Positions 1-6,931 of a stretch of 10,031 bases of DNA are shown here, piece after piece. The notes under the pieces were generated by a model. That model was not told where the DNA came from, did not search any database, and saw only the letters and a list, made by a program, of their open reading frames with translations. The stretch's first letter is position 1. Each line of letters opens with the position of its first letter. The position numbers and the translations under genes were made by a program. The DNA comes from Campylobacterota bacterium (GTDB lineage: Bacteria > Campylobacterota > Campylobacteria > Campylobacterales > Sulfurospirillaceae): the NCBI GenBank assembly GCA_009930355.1, contig RZYK01000062.1, positions 1-10,031 on the forward strand. Reading direction: 5' to 3'.

Positions 1-755
1 ATATTTTTAAAATAATCCAAATCCAAAAATAAAAAAGCCATCGAAGTAGATTCACTCAAACGTCTTTTTTCAAACTCCTGCCTTAAATAAGCCCGATTAG
101 GTAATTTAGTCAAAGGATCATTGAGTGCCAAAAAGAGCATATCTGCTTGAGATCGTTTACGTTCACTAATATCTCGATGTGTTCCTGCAAGTCTTAAGGG
201 AGCACCTGTTTTTTCATCTCGTTTAACAACAGCACCAGAGCCTTCAATCCAAACCCAATGCCCATCCGCATGTTGCATTCTAAATTCAATGATATAAGGC
301 TTATTGTGACGAATGGTATTCTCAATCGCTTTATCTACAATAATTTTATCACTGGGATGAATACGGTTAGACCAATCTGTAATCGTATGTTCAATCTCAT
401 CACGGTTTAAGCCTAAAAAAGAGAGCCATCTATCATTGACCATTTGTGTATTGTGCACATAATCCCAGTCCCAATAGCCAAGATTTGCCCCTTCAATTAC
501 ATATTCTAAGCGTTGCTGATGCTCATGAAGATTTTTTCGCATCGTATCAATTTCATCAATTTTTCTTTTAATTAAAACATACAGCATCAAAGAAGTAATG
601 AAAACAAAAAAGAGTCCTTTAACTGTCTGTACAGAGCTCAGTAAAGAAGCGTCTTTAATGAAAAAACCCAAGATAGTATCAGAGAATAAAATCCATAAAA
701 TAGAAAAAAAAGCATAGACAAAAACAATACGTAAAGAATTCAACATAATACGCAT
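1..755 (-). CDS. Membrane-bound PAS-GGDEF signalling protein (5' part; C-terminus outside window)
   Basis: The gene reads leftward and runs off the window after 251 codons. The ATG at 755-753 follows AAGGAGAA (770-763) at good spacing. Two hydrophobic segments (about residues 10-33 and 45-63) make an inner-membrane anchor. A short basic helical linker leads to a PAS domain of the PAS_3 type (about 81-203) with WDWD, HPSD and HADGHWVWIEG motifs and the usual closing HRDISERK. The GGDEF domain then begins (about 214) with NDPLTKLPNR and reaches FLFLDLDYFKN, the segment holding the metal-binding aspartate. By family, such proteins make cyclic di-GMP in response to a signal sensed by the PAS domain. 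The GG(D/E)EF catalytic loop lies beyond the edge, so activity cannot be judged, and an additional EAL domain may follow. The signal sensed is unknown. Confidence 0.9.
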   Translation of the reverse strand, partial: MRIMLNSLRIVFVYAFFSILWILFSDTILGFFIKDASLLSSVQTVKGLFFVFITSLMLYVLIKRKIDEIDTMRKNLHEHQQRLEYVIEGANLGYWDWDYVHNTQMVNDRWLSFLGLNRDEIEHTITDWSNRIHPSDKIIVDKAIENTIRHNKPYIIEFRMQHADGHWVWIEGSGAVVKRDEKTGAPLRLAGTHRDISERKRSQADMLFLALNDPLTKLPNRAYLRQEFEKRRLSESTSMAFLFLDLDYFKN

Positions 756-795
756 AAGCTTATTCTCCTTAACATATCGCTACATCCATGAGTCT

Positions 796-801
796 ATTAT
801 A
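796..801 (-). promoter_or_regulatory. Probable -10 box (TATAAT) of the PAS-GGDEF gene
   Basis: The minus strand reads a perfect TATAAT here. It would place the transcription start near 789 and give a leader of about 35 nt before the ATG at 755. No convincing -35 box is seen, which is usual for the main sigma factor in Campylobacterota. Confidence 0.5.
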
Positions 802-818
802 CAGATATTTATATTATT

Positions 819-840
819 TTGATAAAAATTCAGCTAAGAT
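819..840 (+). promoter_or_regulatory. Possible promoter region of the tatB operon
   Basis: A T-rich stretch precedes TAAGAT (835-840), which could be a -10 box for tatB. TTGATA at 819-824 is too close to be its -35 box. Assignment is weak. The short divergent gap (756-874) must nevertheless carry the operon promoter. Confidence 0.3.
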
Positions 841-874
841 TCAAACTTAAAATTCACTTCTGAGGCGGTCGTTT

Positions 875-1306
875 ATGTTTGGTCTAGGTTTTTCTGAAAT
901 CCTCGTCATTGCGATTATTGCTATTTTATTTTTAGGTCCTGAAAAACTTCCTGATGCAATGGTAAAAGGTGCAAAATTTTTCAAATCATTTAAGAACAGC
1001 ATTAATGATGTCAAAAGCTCTTTTGAACAAGAGATGAAAATTCAAGAACTTAAAGAAGAAGCACTTACCTATAAAAAAAAGCTAGATGAAGCAGCCACCA
1101 GCGCAAAAAAAGTGATTACCTTTGATGAACTTGAAGAGATTAAAAAAACAACACAAGGGGTTACTGACTCCTTAAAAGAGTTAGAAAACAGTGTCAAAGA
1201 GAGTACCTCTTTTGAGTCAATTACAACACCCATAGAACCAACCACACTAGTAACACCCACCCCCTCCCCCCTTGTAGCAGAAACTAAAAAAGAGGAAAAT
1301 GTCTAA
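875..1306 (+). CDS. tatB: Sec-independent (twin-arginine) translocase subunit TatB
   Basis: TatB works with TatC as the receptor for folded proteins carrying twin-arginine signal peptides, and sits in the inner membrane. The 143-residue protein begins MFGLGFSEILVIAIIAILF, a single N-terminal membrane helix with the conserved Glu at position 8. The hinge LGPEKLP and an amphipathic helix (about residues 24-60) follow, then a charged coiled-coil-like region and a Pro/Thr-rich tail (about 115-137). The start has GAGG at 862-865, nine bases upstream. The stop shares one base with the tatC start (TAATG at 1304-1308), so translation is probably coupled. TatB rather than TatA is favoured by length and by the tatC neighbour. 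The tail is encoded by C-rich DNA (1254-1271) unlike its surroundings. Confidence 0.9.
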   Translation: MFGLGFSEILVIAIIAILFLGPEKLPDAMVKGAKFFKSFKNSINDVKSSFEQEMKIQELKEEALTYKKKLDEAATSAKKVITFDELEEIKKTTQGVTDSLKELENSVKESTSFESITTPIEPTTLVTPTPSPLVAETKKEENV

Positions 1307-2067
1307 TGTTTGATGAGTTAAAACCCCATTTAGCAGAACTTCGTAAGCGCCTTAGCATCTCTTTAGCCGTTGTCATTGTTATGTTCTTGGTCTGTTTTTC
1401 TTTTTGGCAACCCATTTTAGATTGGATGATTGCACCACTAAAAGAAGTTTTACCTGCGGGAAGTAGTGTTATTTTTACGGGTGTTCAAGAACCTTTCTTT
1501 ACTGCTATGAAAGTAGCATTTTTTGCAGGCTTTATTGTCTCTTTGCCTGTAATTTTTTGGCAATTTTGGCTCTTTGTCGCACCAGGACTCTATGACAATG
1601 AAAAACGCCTTGTGATTCCTTTTGTATCTGCTGCCACGTTAATGTTTTTAATGGGAGCGGCTTTTTGTTACTACATTGTTGTTCCTCTAGCCTTTGCCTT
1701 TCTTATTGGCTTCGGTAGCACACTTTTTACAGCCCTGCCGAGCATTGGTGAATATGTTGGGTTTTTCACCAAAATCTTAGTGGGATTTGGTCTTTCTTTT
1801 GAAATGCCTGTCATTATCTTTTTCTTTGCAAAATTAGGCTTAGTTGACGATAAGGGATTAAAAGAATTTTTTCGCTATGCCATTATTATTATTTTTATTT
1901 TAGCAGCAATGCTCACACCTCCTGATGTTCTTTCTCAGTTTTTGATGGCAGCTCCGCTGATTATTTTATATGGTATTTCCATTTTAGTTGCCAAAGCCGT
2001 CAATCCTTATGTACCGAGTGAAGAAGAGAGTGAAAATACTGATGAAAAAATAAAAGAAGAGGACTAA
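1306..2067 (+). CDS. tatC: Sec-independent (twin-arginine) translocase subunit TatC
   Basis: TatC is the polytopic core of the Tat system. It binds the twin-arginine signal peptide together with TatB and recruits TatA. The 253-residue length is normal, and six membrane helices can be traced. Family motifs are present in order: HLAELRKRL at the cytoplasmic N-terminus, VQEPFF in the first periplasmic loop, FWLFVAPGLYDNEKR in the first cytoplasmic loop (signal-peptide binding site), SFEMPV in helix 4 with its functionally important Glu, and MLTPPDVLSQ before helix 5. The C-terminus is acidic. AGAGGA at 1291-1296 lies nine bases before the ATG, inside the end of tatB. The TAA is followed after only three bases by queA in the same reading frame. 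Confidence 0.96.
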   Translation: MFDELKPHLAELRKRLSISLAVVIVMFLVCFSFWQPILDWMIAPLKEVLPAGSSVIFTGVQEPFFTAMKVAFFAGFIVSLPVIFWQFWLFVAPGLYDNEKRLVIPFVSAATLMFLMGAAFCYYIVVPLAFAFLIGFGSTLFTALPSIGEYVGFFTKILVGFGLSFEMPVIIFFFAKLGLVDDKGLKEFFRYAIIIIFILAAMLTPPDVLSQFLMAAPLIILYGISILVAKAVNPYVPSEEESENTDEKIKEED

Positions 2068-2070
2068 GCC

Positions 2071-3090
2071 ATCGATCCGCTTCTAAAATCCACTTATGAC
2101 TACACGCTTCCTCCAGAGCTCATTGCCACCCATCCTGTTGAACCACGGGATGAGGCGAAACTCTTGGTGTTTAATCGACAAAATGGCACAGTGACCCATA
2201 CCCTTTTTAAAGAGCTATTTCATTATTTACCTCAAAACATAGCGGTGCTTCTTAATGATACAAAAGTTGTTAAAGCACGTGTTTTTGGAAAAAAAGAGAG
2301 TGGTGGTGAAATTGAACTGCTCTTAAATGCCCCCTTACATGAAAATTTTTACTCTGTTTATATTAGAGGTCGTGTTAAAAAAGGAATGAAACTTCATTTT
2401 GATCAAGCACTAGAAGCAGAAGTTATTGAACTTAAAGAAGATGGCACACGTATTGTTGCCTTTTTTAAAGAGAAGAAAGCACTGCATACGCAAGCACTTT
2501 TTGATAGTTTAGAGACGATTGGGCATATTCCTCTGCCACCGTACATTAAACGTGAAGATACACGAGAAGATACAATAGATTATCAAACGGTTTTTGCCAA
2601 AGAACAAGGTGCTGTAGCAGCGCCTACTGCGTCTCTTCATTTTACAGACAGCATGTTTGGAGCACTTAAAGAGCATTATGAAACGCATTTCTTAACCTTA
2701 CATGTAGGGGCAGGAACGTTTAAACCTGTTGAAGCGGAACATATTTTAGAACATGTTATGCACTCAGAAATCTATGCTATTCCAGAACGTACATGTAAAC
2801 TCATTGATTCGCAAAAACCTCTTCTTGCCGTTGGAACAACCGTGACTCGAAGTGTTGAGTATTATATAAGAACCAAAGAACCTCTAGGAAAATGTAACCT
2901 TTTCTTACACCCTAATAATCCACCCTTGCGTATCAATCATCTTTTAACCAATTTTCATCTCCCTAAATCCACGCTCATTATGTTGGTTGCTTCGTTTGTG
3001 GGAATTGAAAAAACACTAGAATTATATAATGAAGCCGTAAAAGAAAAATACCGTTTTTTCTCTTACGGTGATGCGATGCTGATTATTTAG
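2071..3090 (+). CDS. queA: S-adenosylmethionine:tRNA ribosyltransferase-isomerase QueA, apparent ATC start
   Basis: QueA moves the ribosyl part of S-adenosylmethionine onto preQ1 at tRNA position 34, giving epoxyqueuosine. Family motifs are clear: VLLNDTKVVKARVFGKK, HIPLPPYIKRED, APTASLHF, LHVGAGTFKPV, GTTVTRSVEY and TNFHLPKSTLIMLVASFVG. The open frame from the TTG at 2164 lacks the family N-terminus. That segment (YDYTLPPELIATHPVEPRDEA) is encoded directly upstream in the same frame. The frame is closed by the tatC TAA at 2065-2067, and only ATC at 2071 offers a start before the conserved block. AAGAGGA (2057-2063) is ideally spaced for it. From 2071 the protein has 339 residues, matching the usual length. 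Either ATC is a rare start codon, perhaps helped by reinitiation from tatC, or the base is a mutation or sequencing error for ATG. The function is certain; the start is inferred. Confidence 0.9.
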   Translation: MDPLLKSTYDYTLPPELIATHPVEPRDEAKLLVFNRQNGTVTHTLFKELFHYLPQNIAVLLNDTKVVKARVFGKKESGGEIELLLNAPLHENFYSVYIRGRVKKGMKLHFDQALEAEVIELKEDGTRIVAFFKEKKALHTQALFDSLETIGHIPLPPYIKREDTREDTIDYQTVFAKEQGAVAAPTASLHFTDSMFGALKEHYETHFLTLHVGAGTFKPVEAEHILEHVMHSEIYAIPERTCKLIDSQKPLLAVGTTVTRSVEYYIRTKEPLGKCNLFLHPNNPPLRINHLLTNFHLPKSTLIMLVASFVGIEKTLELYNEAVKEKYRFFSYGDAMLII

Positions 3091-3094
3091 CGTT

Positions 3095-3376
3095 TTATGC
3101 TTTCATATCCAGCAAAGCACCAAGCATTTCATCTTGAGCTTGAATGGGTTTTGTATTCGCTTCAAAAGCCGTTTCGAGTGAGATTTGGTCTGTAAACTCA
3201 GTCGCTAAATCGATACTATTTTGAGTTTGAGCACTCTGCGCCACAACTGCATCATTTTGGTTTGTAATGGTTGTTTGTGTTGCTTTAAACTCTTCTGTAT
3301 TGACATTAGCAACATTATGAGCGCTGTTTCCCATCCAGCTTGACATTGCCATCATCGCATTTGAATTAATCTGCAT
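3095..3376 (-). CDS. Flagellar rod-like mini-protein (N- and C-terminal rod motifs only)
   Basis: This 93-residue protein combines the two ends of axial flagellar proteins without a middle. Residues about 15-33 (SSWMGNSAHNVANVNTEEFK) match the Flg_bb_rod N-terminal pattern, in which N-x-A-N-x-x-T-x-x-(F/Y)-K is conserved. Residues about 55-93 (DLATEFTDQISLETAFEANT, then QAQDEMLGALLDM) match the C-terminal Flg_bbr_C pattern. FlgB, FlgC and FlgG have the same ends but are longer, about 130-260 residues. The protein may be a small rod or junction component, or a remnant kept for another role; its function is unknown. AAGGAG lies seven bases before the ATG. The gene is convergent with queA, only four bases from it, and away from any visible flagellar operon. 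A highly structured leader precedes it. Confidence 0.85.
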   Translation of the reverse strand: MQINSNAMMAMSSWMGNSAHNVANVNTEEFKATQTTITNQNDAVVAQSAQTQNSIDLATEFTDQISLETAFEANTKPIQAQDEMLGALLDMKA

Positions 3377-3395
3377 GAGAAGCTCCTTTTTTATT

Positions 3396-3529
3396 AGAGT
3401 TCTTTCAGAACTCTCGACATAGCCTTTAAAGCAAAGCTCTAAAGGCTATGTTAACACTGGGTTTTCCTCGGCGGAATGCCCACGCACCCTTGGTGCTTTT
3501 CCTTCTTACAAAATGCGTTTTACAAGAAG
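3396..3529 (-). promoter_or_regulatory. Five-hairpin structured leader upstream of the flagellar rod-like gene
   Basis: Read on the minus strand, this gap holds five consecutive stem-loops separated by 1 to 7 bases. Hairpin 1 (3529-3502) has 12 pairs with loop CGCA and two G-U pairs. Hairpin 2 (3496-3484) is GCACC-AAG-GGTGC. Hairpin 3 (3482-3458) is TGGG/CCCA plus TTCC/GGAA around a symmetric internal loop. Hairpin 4 (3450-3418) has 15 pairs with loop TTT and one G-U pair. Hairpin 5 (3414-3396) is AGAGTTCT-GAA-AGAACTCT. The wobble pairs in hairpins 1 and 4 become A-C mismatches on the plus strand, which argues for an RNA made leftward, the direction of the rod-like gene. Hairpin 5 ends just before the Shine-Dalgarno. 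No T-run follows any stem, so these are not simple terminators. It does not match a riboswitch class I recognise. Confidence 0.65.
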
Positions 3530-3542
3530 TCTGTTCAAGCAA

Positions 3543-3548
3543 ACTATA
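3543..3548 (-). promoter_or_regulatory. Possible -10 box (TATAGT) for the structured leader
   Basis: The minus strand reads TATAGT here, which would start transcription near 3536, just ahead of hairpin 1. No sigma-54 (TGG-N9-TTGC) or sigma-28 promoter was recognised, although the downstream gene looks flagellar. Weak evidence. Confidence 0.35.
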
Positions 3549-3584
3549 CTCTGCTTCTCTTAAAAAAGTTCTAAACTAATAAAA

Positions 3585-4982
3585 CTAAACATAAATCGTC
3601 TCATTTTTCTTGACAATATGCACTTTACTCTCTGTATTTTCTTTCAAATAAACTTTAAAAAGTTCCAATTTATCAGGCTCGCCATGAATCAAATAAATAT
3701 GCTCTAAACCTTGCATCTTTTGAATCCATTGGAGCATATCCGATCTATCTGCATGGGCTGAAAATCCATTAATCGTATGAATTTTTGCACGCACTTTAAT
3801 CTCTTCCCCATAAATACGAATAAATTGCTCTCCCTCCACAATATCACGTCCTAGTGTACCTTTTACTTGAAACCCTACAAAAACAACAGCATTTTTTGGA
3901 TTCCAAATGCGTTGCTTCAAATGGTGTAACACCCTTCCTCCCGTACACATACCACTTCCAGCAATAATAATCGCCTTTTTTTCGACGTCATTAATCTCCA
4001 TAGAATCTTTTCTGCGCTGGGTTAAATGCAGTTGGGGGAATGAAAAAGGATCATCCCCTAAGCTTACATGTAAACCCAATTCTTTATTAAGCTCTGAGGG
4101 ATACTTATGATAAATCTTCGTTGCCTCAATGGCTAAAGGACTGTCTAAAAAAACATGACAATTCTGCAACAGTCCTTCTTGATGCATCTGATGCAGTAGC
4201 CACAAAATCTCTTGTGTACGCTCTAAGGCAAAAGAAGGAATCACAACATTTCCACCCTCTTGCAAAGTTTGAACAATCACTTCGTTAAACTCTTTAATGC
4301 TTTCCTTGAGTGGGCGATGTTCTCTATCACCATAGGTTGATTCAATAAAAAGAGTATTCGCCTGACGCAGAGGTGTGAGTTGATTGAGCAAAAGACGATT
4401 TTTACTGCCCAAATCACCCGAAAACACCACACGCTTCTCTTCACCATTCTCTTCTTTAAAGAAAAGAGAAAGATAAGCACTGCCCATAATATGCCCTGCA
4501 TTGTGAAAGCTGAGTTCTAAAAAAGGAGCAATTTTAATTTTTTCATCATAATGGGCATAGCGTCTTTTTTTAGCAAAAACTTGCTCTACATGCTCTTTGG
4601 TATACAAAGGTTCCTGAACCAAAGCCTCATCCCCTCTTCGAAGTGCTTTTCTTAGCTGTGTTTCATACTCTTCCAGCAATAAAACAGCACTATCAAGAAG
4701 CATAATATACGCAATATCCAAGGTCGCTTCTGTGGCAATAATCTCTCCACGAAATCCTTCTTTAACAAGCTTTGGAACACGCCCTATATGGTCGGTATGA
4801 GCATGGGTTAAAATCAAATAATCAATTTTTGAAGCTTCAAATCCAAAAGGCTGATAGTTTTCCTGCCACAATTCACCTTGAATCATCCCACAATCAATCA
4901 AAATTTTAATGGAGCCAATTTCAACCAGATGACACGAACCTGTCACCATAGAAGCCCCACCGTATGATGTCACTTTTGCCAT
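3585..4982 (-). CDS. Beta-CASP metallo-beta-lactamase nuclease (RNA-processing type)
   Basis: The 465-residue protein has the full set of metallo-beta-lactamase/beta-CASP/RMMBL motifs known from CPSF-73, archaeal aCPSF and bacterial homologues such as Thermus TTHA0252. They are HAHTDH (60-65), GHIMGSAYL (163-171), SGDLG (188-192), ESTYGDREH (214-222), DSPLA (280-284), AGSGMCTGGR (341-350), GFSAHAD (406-412) and IHGEPD (432-437). The metal-binding His and Asp residues are all in place, so an active zinc-dependent RNase or DNase is expected. It probably acts in the cytoplasm, as no signal peptide is present. Length and domain order differ from RNase J, which is longer. The start codon follows AAAGGAT (4994-4988), which overlaps the stop of the acyl-CoA synthetase gene. 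The 10-base gap implies co-transcription and perhaps translational coupling. The physiological substrate cannot be read from the sequence. Confidence 0.93.
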   Translation of the reverse strand: MAKVTSYGGASMVTGSCHLVEIGSIKILIDCGMIQGELWQENYQPFGFEASKIDYLILTHAHTDHIGRVPKLVKEGFRGEIIATEATLDIAYIMLLDSAVLLLEEYETQLRKALRRGDEALVQEPLYTKEHVEQVFAKKRRYAHYDEKIKIAPFLELSFHNAGHIMGSAYLSLFFKEENGEEKRVVFSGDLGSKNRLLLNQLTPLRQANTLFIESTYGDREHRPLKESIKEFNEVIVQTLQEGGNVVIPSFALERTQEILWLLHQMHQEGLLQNCHVFLDSPLAIEATKIYHKYPSELNKELGLHVSLGDDPFSFPQLHLTQRRKDSMEINDVEKKAIIIAGSGMCTGGRVLHHLKQRIWNPKNAVVFVGFQVKGTLGRDIVEGEQFIRIYGEEIKVRAKIHTINGFSAHADRSDMLQWIQKMQGLEHIYLIHGEPDKLELFKVYLKENTESKVHIVKKNETIYV

Positions 4983-4992
4983 TGTTTATCCT

Positions 4993-6882
4993 TTAGTGTA
5001 TAAACTTATCAATAATCACTTTGTACTTTTTCTCAATCACATGACGTTTCTTTTTCAGCGTGTTGGTTAACTCTTCACCCACGGTAAACTCTTTATCTAA
5101 AAAGTGAATATTTTGGAGCTTTTCAAAAGGTTTAAATCCCTCTTTTTGATGCAACATAGCATTCATTTCACTTTTAAGTTTTGCAACTATGTGTTGGTCT
5201 TCCATCACTTGCTCAATCGTATGTACCACTTTATCAAAATTCACCGCTACATACTCTTTAAGCTTTTCAAAATCAGGCACAATCAGCGCACCCAAACCTT
5301 TTTTAGTGTGCCCAACCAAGATAGCATCGCTAATAAATGGCAACATAGAGAGGGTCGATTCAATGCGGGAGGGATCAACATTTTCACCATTAGCAAGAAC
5401 AATAATCTCTTTTGAACGTCCCGTGATGACAAGCTCCCCTTTAAGGGTTAATTTCCCCAAATCTCCAGTTTTAAAGAAACCATCTTCGCTGAAACTTTTA
5501 GCATTCTCTTCAGGGTTATTGTAATATCCATGCATCACCTGATCACCCTTGACCCAAATCTCACCAATGTCACCTGCTCCTAATTGCTCACCCTCTTTAG
5601 AGACAATCTTAAGCGTGGTTCCCTCCACAGGAAGTCCCAAGGTAGAGAAGGTATTGCACTGAAGCGCACGACCAGAAATAACAGGCGCACACTCACTCAT
5701 CCCATACGCATTCACAATACGAATACCAATCGCATCAATCCATGCATCTAAGAAATCGGGCAACGCACCACCCCCACTCACTGCCAAACGAAGTCTACCT
5801 CCAAACTTTTCTTGCACAAGGGCTAATTTTTTCTGAGCGATGCTATAAAAAGGATACAGGAAAAAACAGGTCAAATATGCCACGGTTTTTTCTTTACATG
5901 TAAAAAGAAGTGAGGGGGTTTTAAAACAGGGAAGTTCGTCATCTATGACACGTTTTGCACGTTTATACGCGATAGAAATAGCAATAAGTTTTTTAAAAAT
6001 TTTGGCTTTTTTTGCGTCGGTTTTTTCTAATGTGGTATTAATCTTTGTATACATAGACTCCCAAAGCCTAGGAACGGTTGCTACGATGGTCGGCTTATAC
6101 TGCTCCAAATCCGCTGCAAAAGTTTTAATGGTCGAATAGACCGTACAGCACCCACGGGAAAGTGCCACATACTCCGCCGCCCGCTCAAAAATATGCCATG
6201 AGGGTAAAATAGAAACCCATATATCCGTACTCTGAAGCGCAATGAGTGGCGGAATTTCTCGTACATTGTACATAATGTTTTTATGACTTAAAGGAACGCC
6301 TTTTGGTGTTCCAGTCGTCCCTGAGGTATAAATAATGGTGACACTATCTTCTTCATCCAGCGCTTCTTTGCTTTGAATAAACGCTTCCACTTCATCCGTA
6401 TGAATGGCTCTGTCTTTTAAAATATCTTGATACGAATACAAATTACTCAAAAAAGAGTGCACACCAGGGGCTTCAACAATAAAAATAGCGTTCAAAGATG
6501 GGGGCAATACTGCTTCATAGCGCTGATACATTTGCTCGTTTTCAACAATAAAAAACTCCGCACCTGAGTGATTTAAGATAAACGCTAACTCTTGCGATGG
6601 TGTATCGCATCCTCTAGGAATACTGATAGCCCCTAATGAGACCAGTGCCAAATCTGTTACCATCCACTCATAGCGATTATCGCATACAAACATCACTTTG
6701 GAATTTTTTGTAATTTTTTTGGCTTTAAACGCACGAGCGAGTACCAAAACATCTTCAAACAACTTTTCGTAACTAACGTCAAATTCTTGTTGGGCAACTT
6801 TGTAAATAAAAGCTTTTTTTTCTTTATGGTCTTCATAGGTTCTAAGAAACATATGAAACAGTGTATTTTCAGCACAATGCAA
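4993..6882 (-). CDS. Long-chain fatty acid--CoA ligase (AMP-forming), TTG start
   Basis: The enzyme activates fatty acids with ATP to acyl-adenylates and then to acyl-CoA. Positions counted from the first TTG (6888) show YTSGTTGTPKG (187-197, ATP-binding loop), NAYGMSEC (393-400, adenine/substrate motif), KTGDLG (473-478), GRSKEIIVLANGENVDPSRIE (490-510, linker and C-terminal domain) and a lysine-rich tail TNTLKKKRHVIEKKY. The length of about 630 residues fits FAA1-like long-chain ligases rather than acetate or short-chain types. Two in-frame TTG codons lie at 6888 and 6882. AAAGGGA (6895-6889) directly abuts the first but is seven bases from the second, so I chose 6882. An ATG at codon 13 lacks a ribosome site. 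A role in recycling membrane or exogenous fatty acids is likely; beta-oxidation genes are not seen nearby. Confidence 0.93.
   Translation of the reverse strand: MHCAENTLFHMFLRTYEDHKEKKAFIYKVAQQEFDVSYEKLFEDVLVLARAFKAKKITKNSKVMFVCDNRYEWMVTDLALVSLGAISIPRGCDTPSQELAFILNHSGAEFFIVENEQMYQRYEAVLPPSLNAIFIVEAPGVHSFLSNLYSYQDILKDRAIHTDEVEAFIQSKEALDEEDSVTIIYTSGTTGTPKGVPLSHKNIMYNVREIPPLIALQSTDIWVSILPSWHIFERAAEYVALSRGCCTVYSTIKTFAADLEQYKPTIVATVPRLWESMYTKINTTLEKTDAKKAKIFKKLIAISIAYKRAKRVIDDELPCFKTPSLLFTCKEKTVAYLTCFFLYPFYSIAQKKLALVQEKFGGRLRLAVSGGGALPDFLDAWIDAIGIRIVNAYGMSECAPVISGRALQCNTFSTLGLPVEGTTLKIVSKEGEQLGAGDIGEIWVKGDQVMHGYYNNPEENAKSFSEDGFFKTGDLGKLTLKGELVITGRSKEIIVLANGENVDPSRIESTLSMLPFISDAILVGHTKKGLGALIVPDFEKLKEYVAVNFDKVVHTIEQVMEDQHIVAKLKSEMNAMLHQKEGFKPFEKLQNIHFLDKEFTVGEELTNTLKKKRHVIEKKYKVIIDKFIH
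5893..5904. repeat. Third full copy of the TTTACATGTAAA palindrome, inside the ligase gene
   Basis: A perfect 12-bp palindrome identical to the pair upstream of msrB lies within coding sequence. Shorter copies with the same TACATGTA core are at 2699-2706, 2790-2797, 4064-4073 (TTACATGTAA) and 6995-7002. Every ACATGT I found in the window is part of TACATGTA. Confidence 0.6.
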
Positions 6883-6911
6883 GCACAATCCCTTTAGTAA
6901 AAATCTTCCTT

Positions 6912-6917
6912 ATTGTA
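6912..6917 (-). promoter_or_regulatory. Possible internal -10 box (TACAAT) before the acyl-CoA ligase gene
   Basis: In the gap of about 50 bases between the membrane-protein stop (6932) and the ligase start, the minus strand reads TACAAT. It could drive the ligase and nuclease genes independently of the TonB receptor gene. No terminator is seen in this gap, so readthrough is equally possible. Confidence 0.25.
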
Positions 6918-6931
6918 CCTAAAAGAGAAGA

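Noticed and set aside
2096..2164. Alternative queA starts at ATG 2096 or TTG 2164
   Set aside because: The ATG is out of frame. The TTG removes the conserved N-terminal segment and has no suitable ribosome site.
3099..3120. Stem TGCTTT/AAAGCA just after the queA stop
   Set aside because: It has a ten-base loop, lies in the coding sequence of the convergent gene and has no T-run, so it is not a terminator.
3562..3577. Weak terminator after the nuclease gene (AGTT-TAG-AACT then six T on the minus strand)
   Set aside because: The stem has only four pairs, two of them A-T, so it is not convincing as an intrinsic terminator.
5104..5524. Open frames on the plus strand opposite the ligase gene
   Set aside because: They mirror a well-conserved enzyme gene, lack ribosome sites and show no recognisable protein features.
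6271..6281. Palindrome GTACATTGTAC inside the ligase gene
   Set aside because: A single copy in coding sequence with a different core from the repeated TACATGTA word; likely chance.
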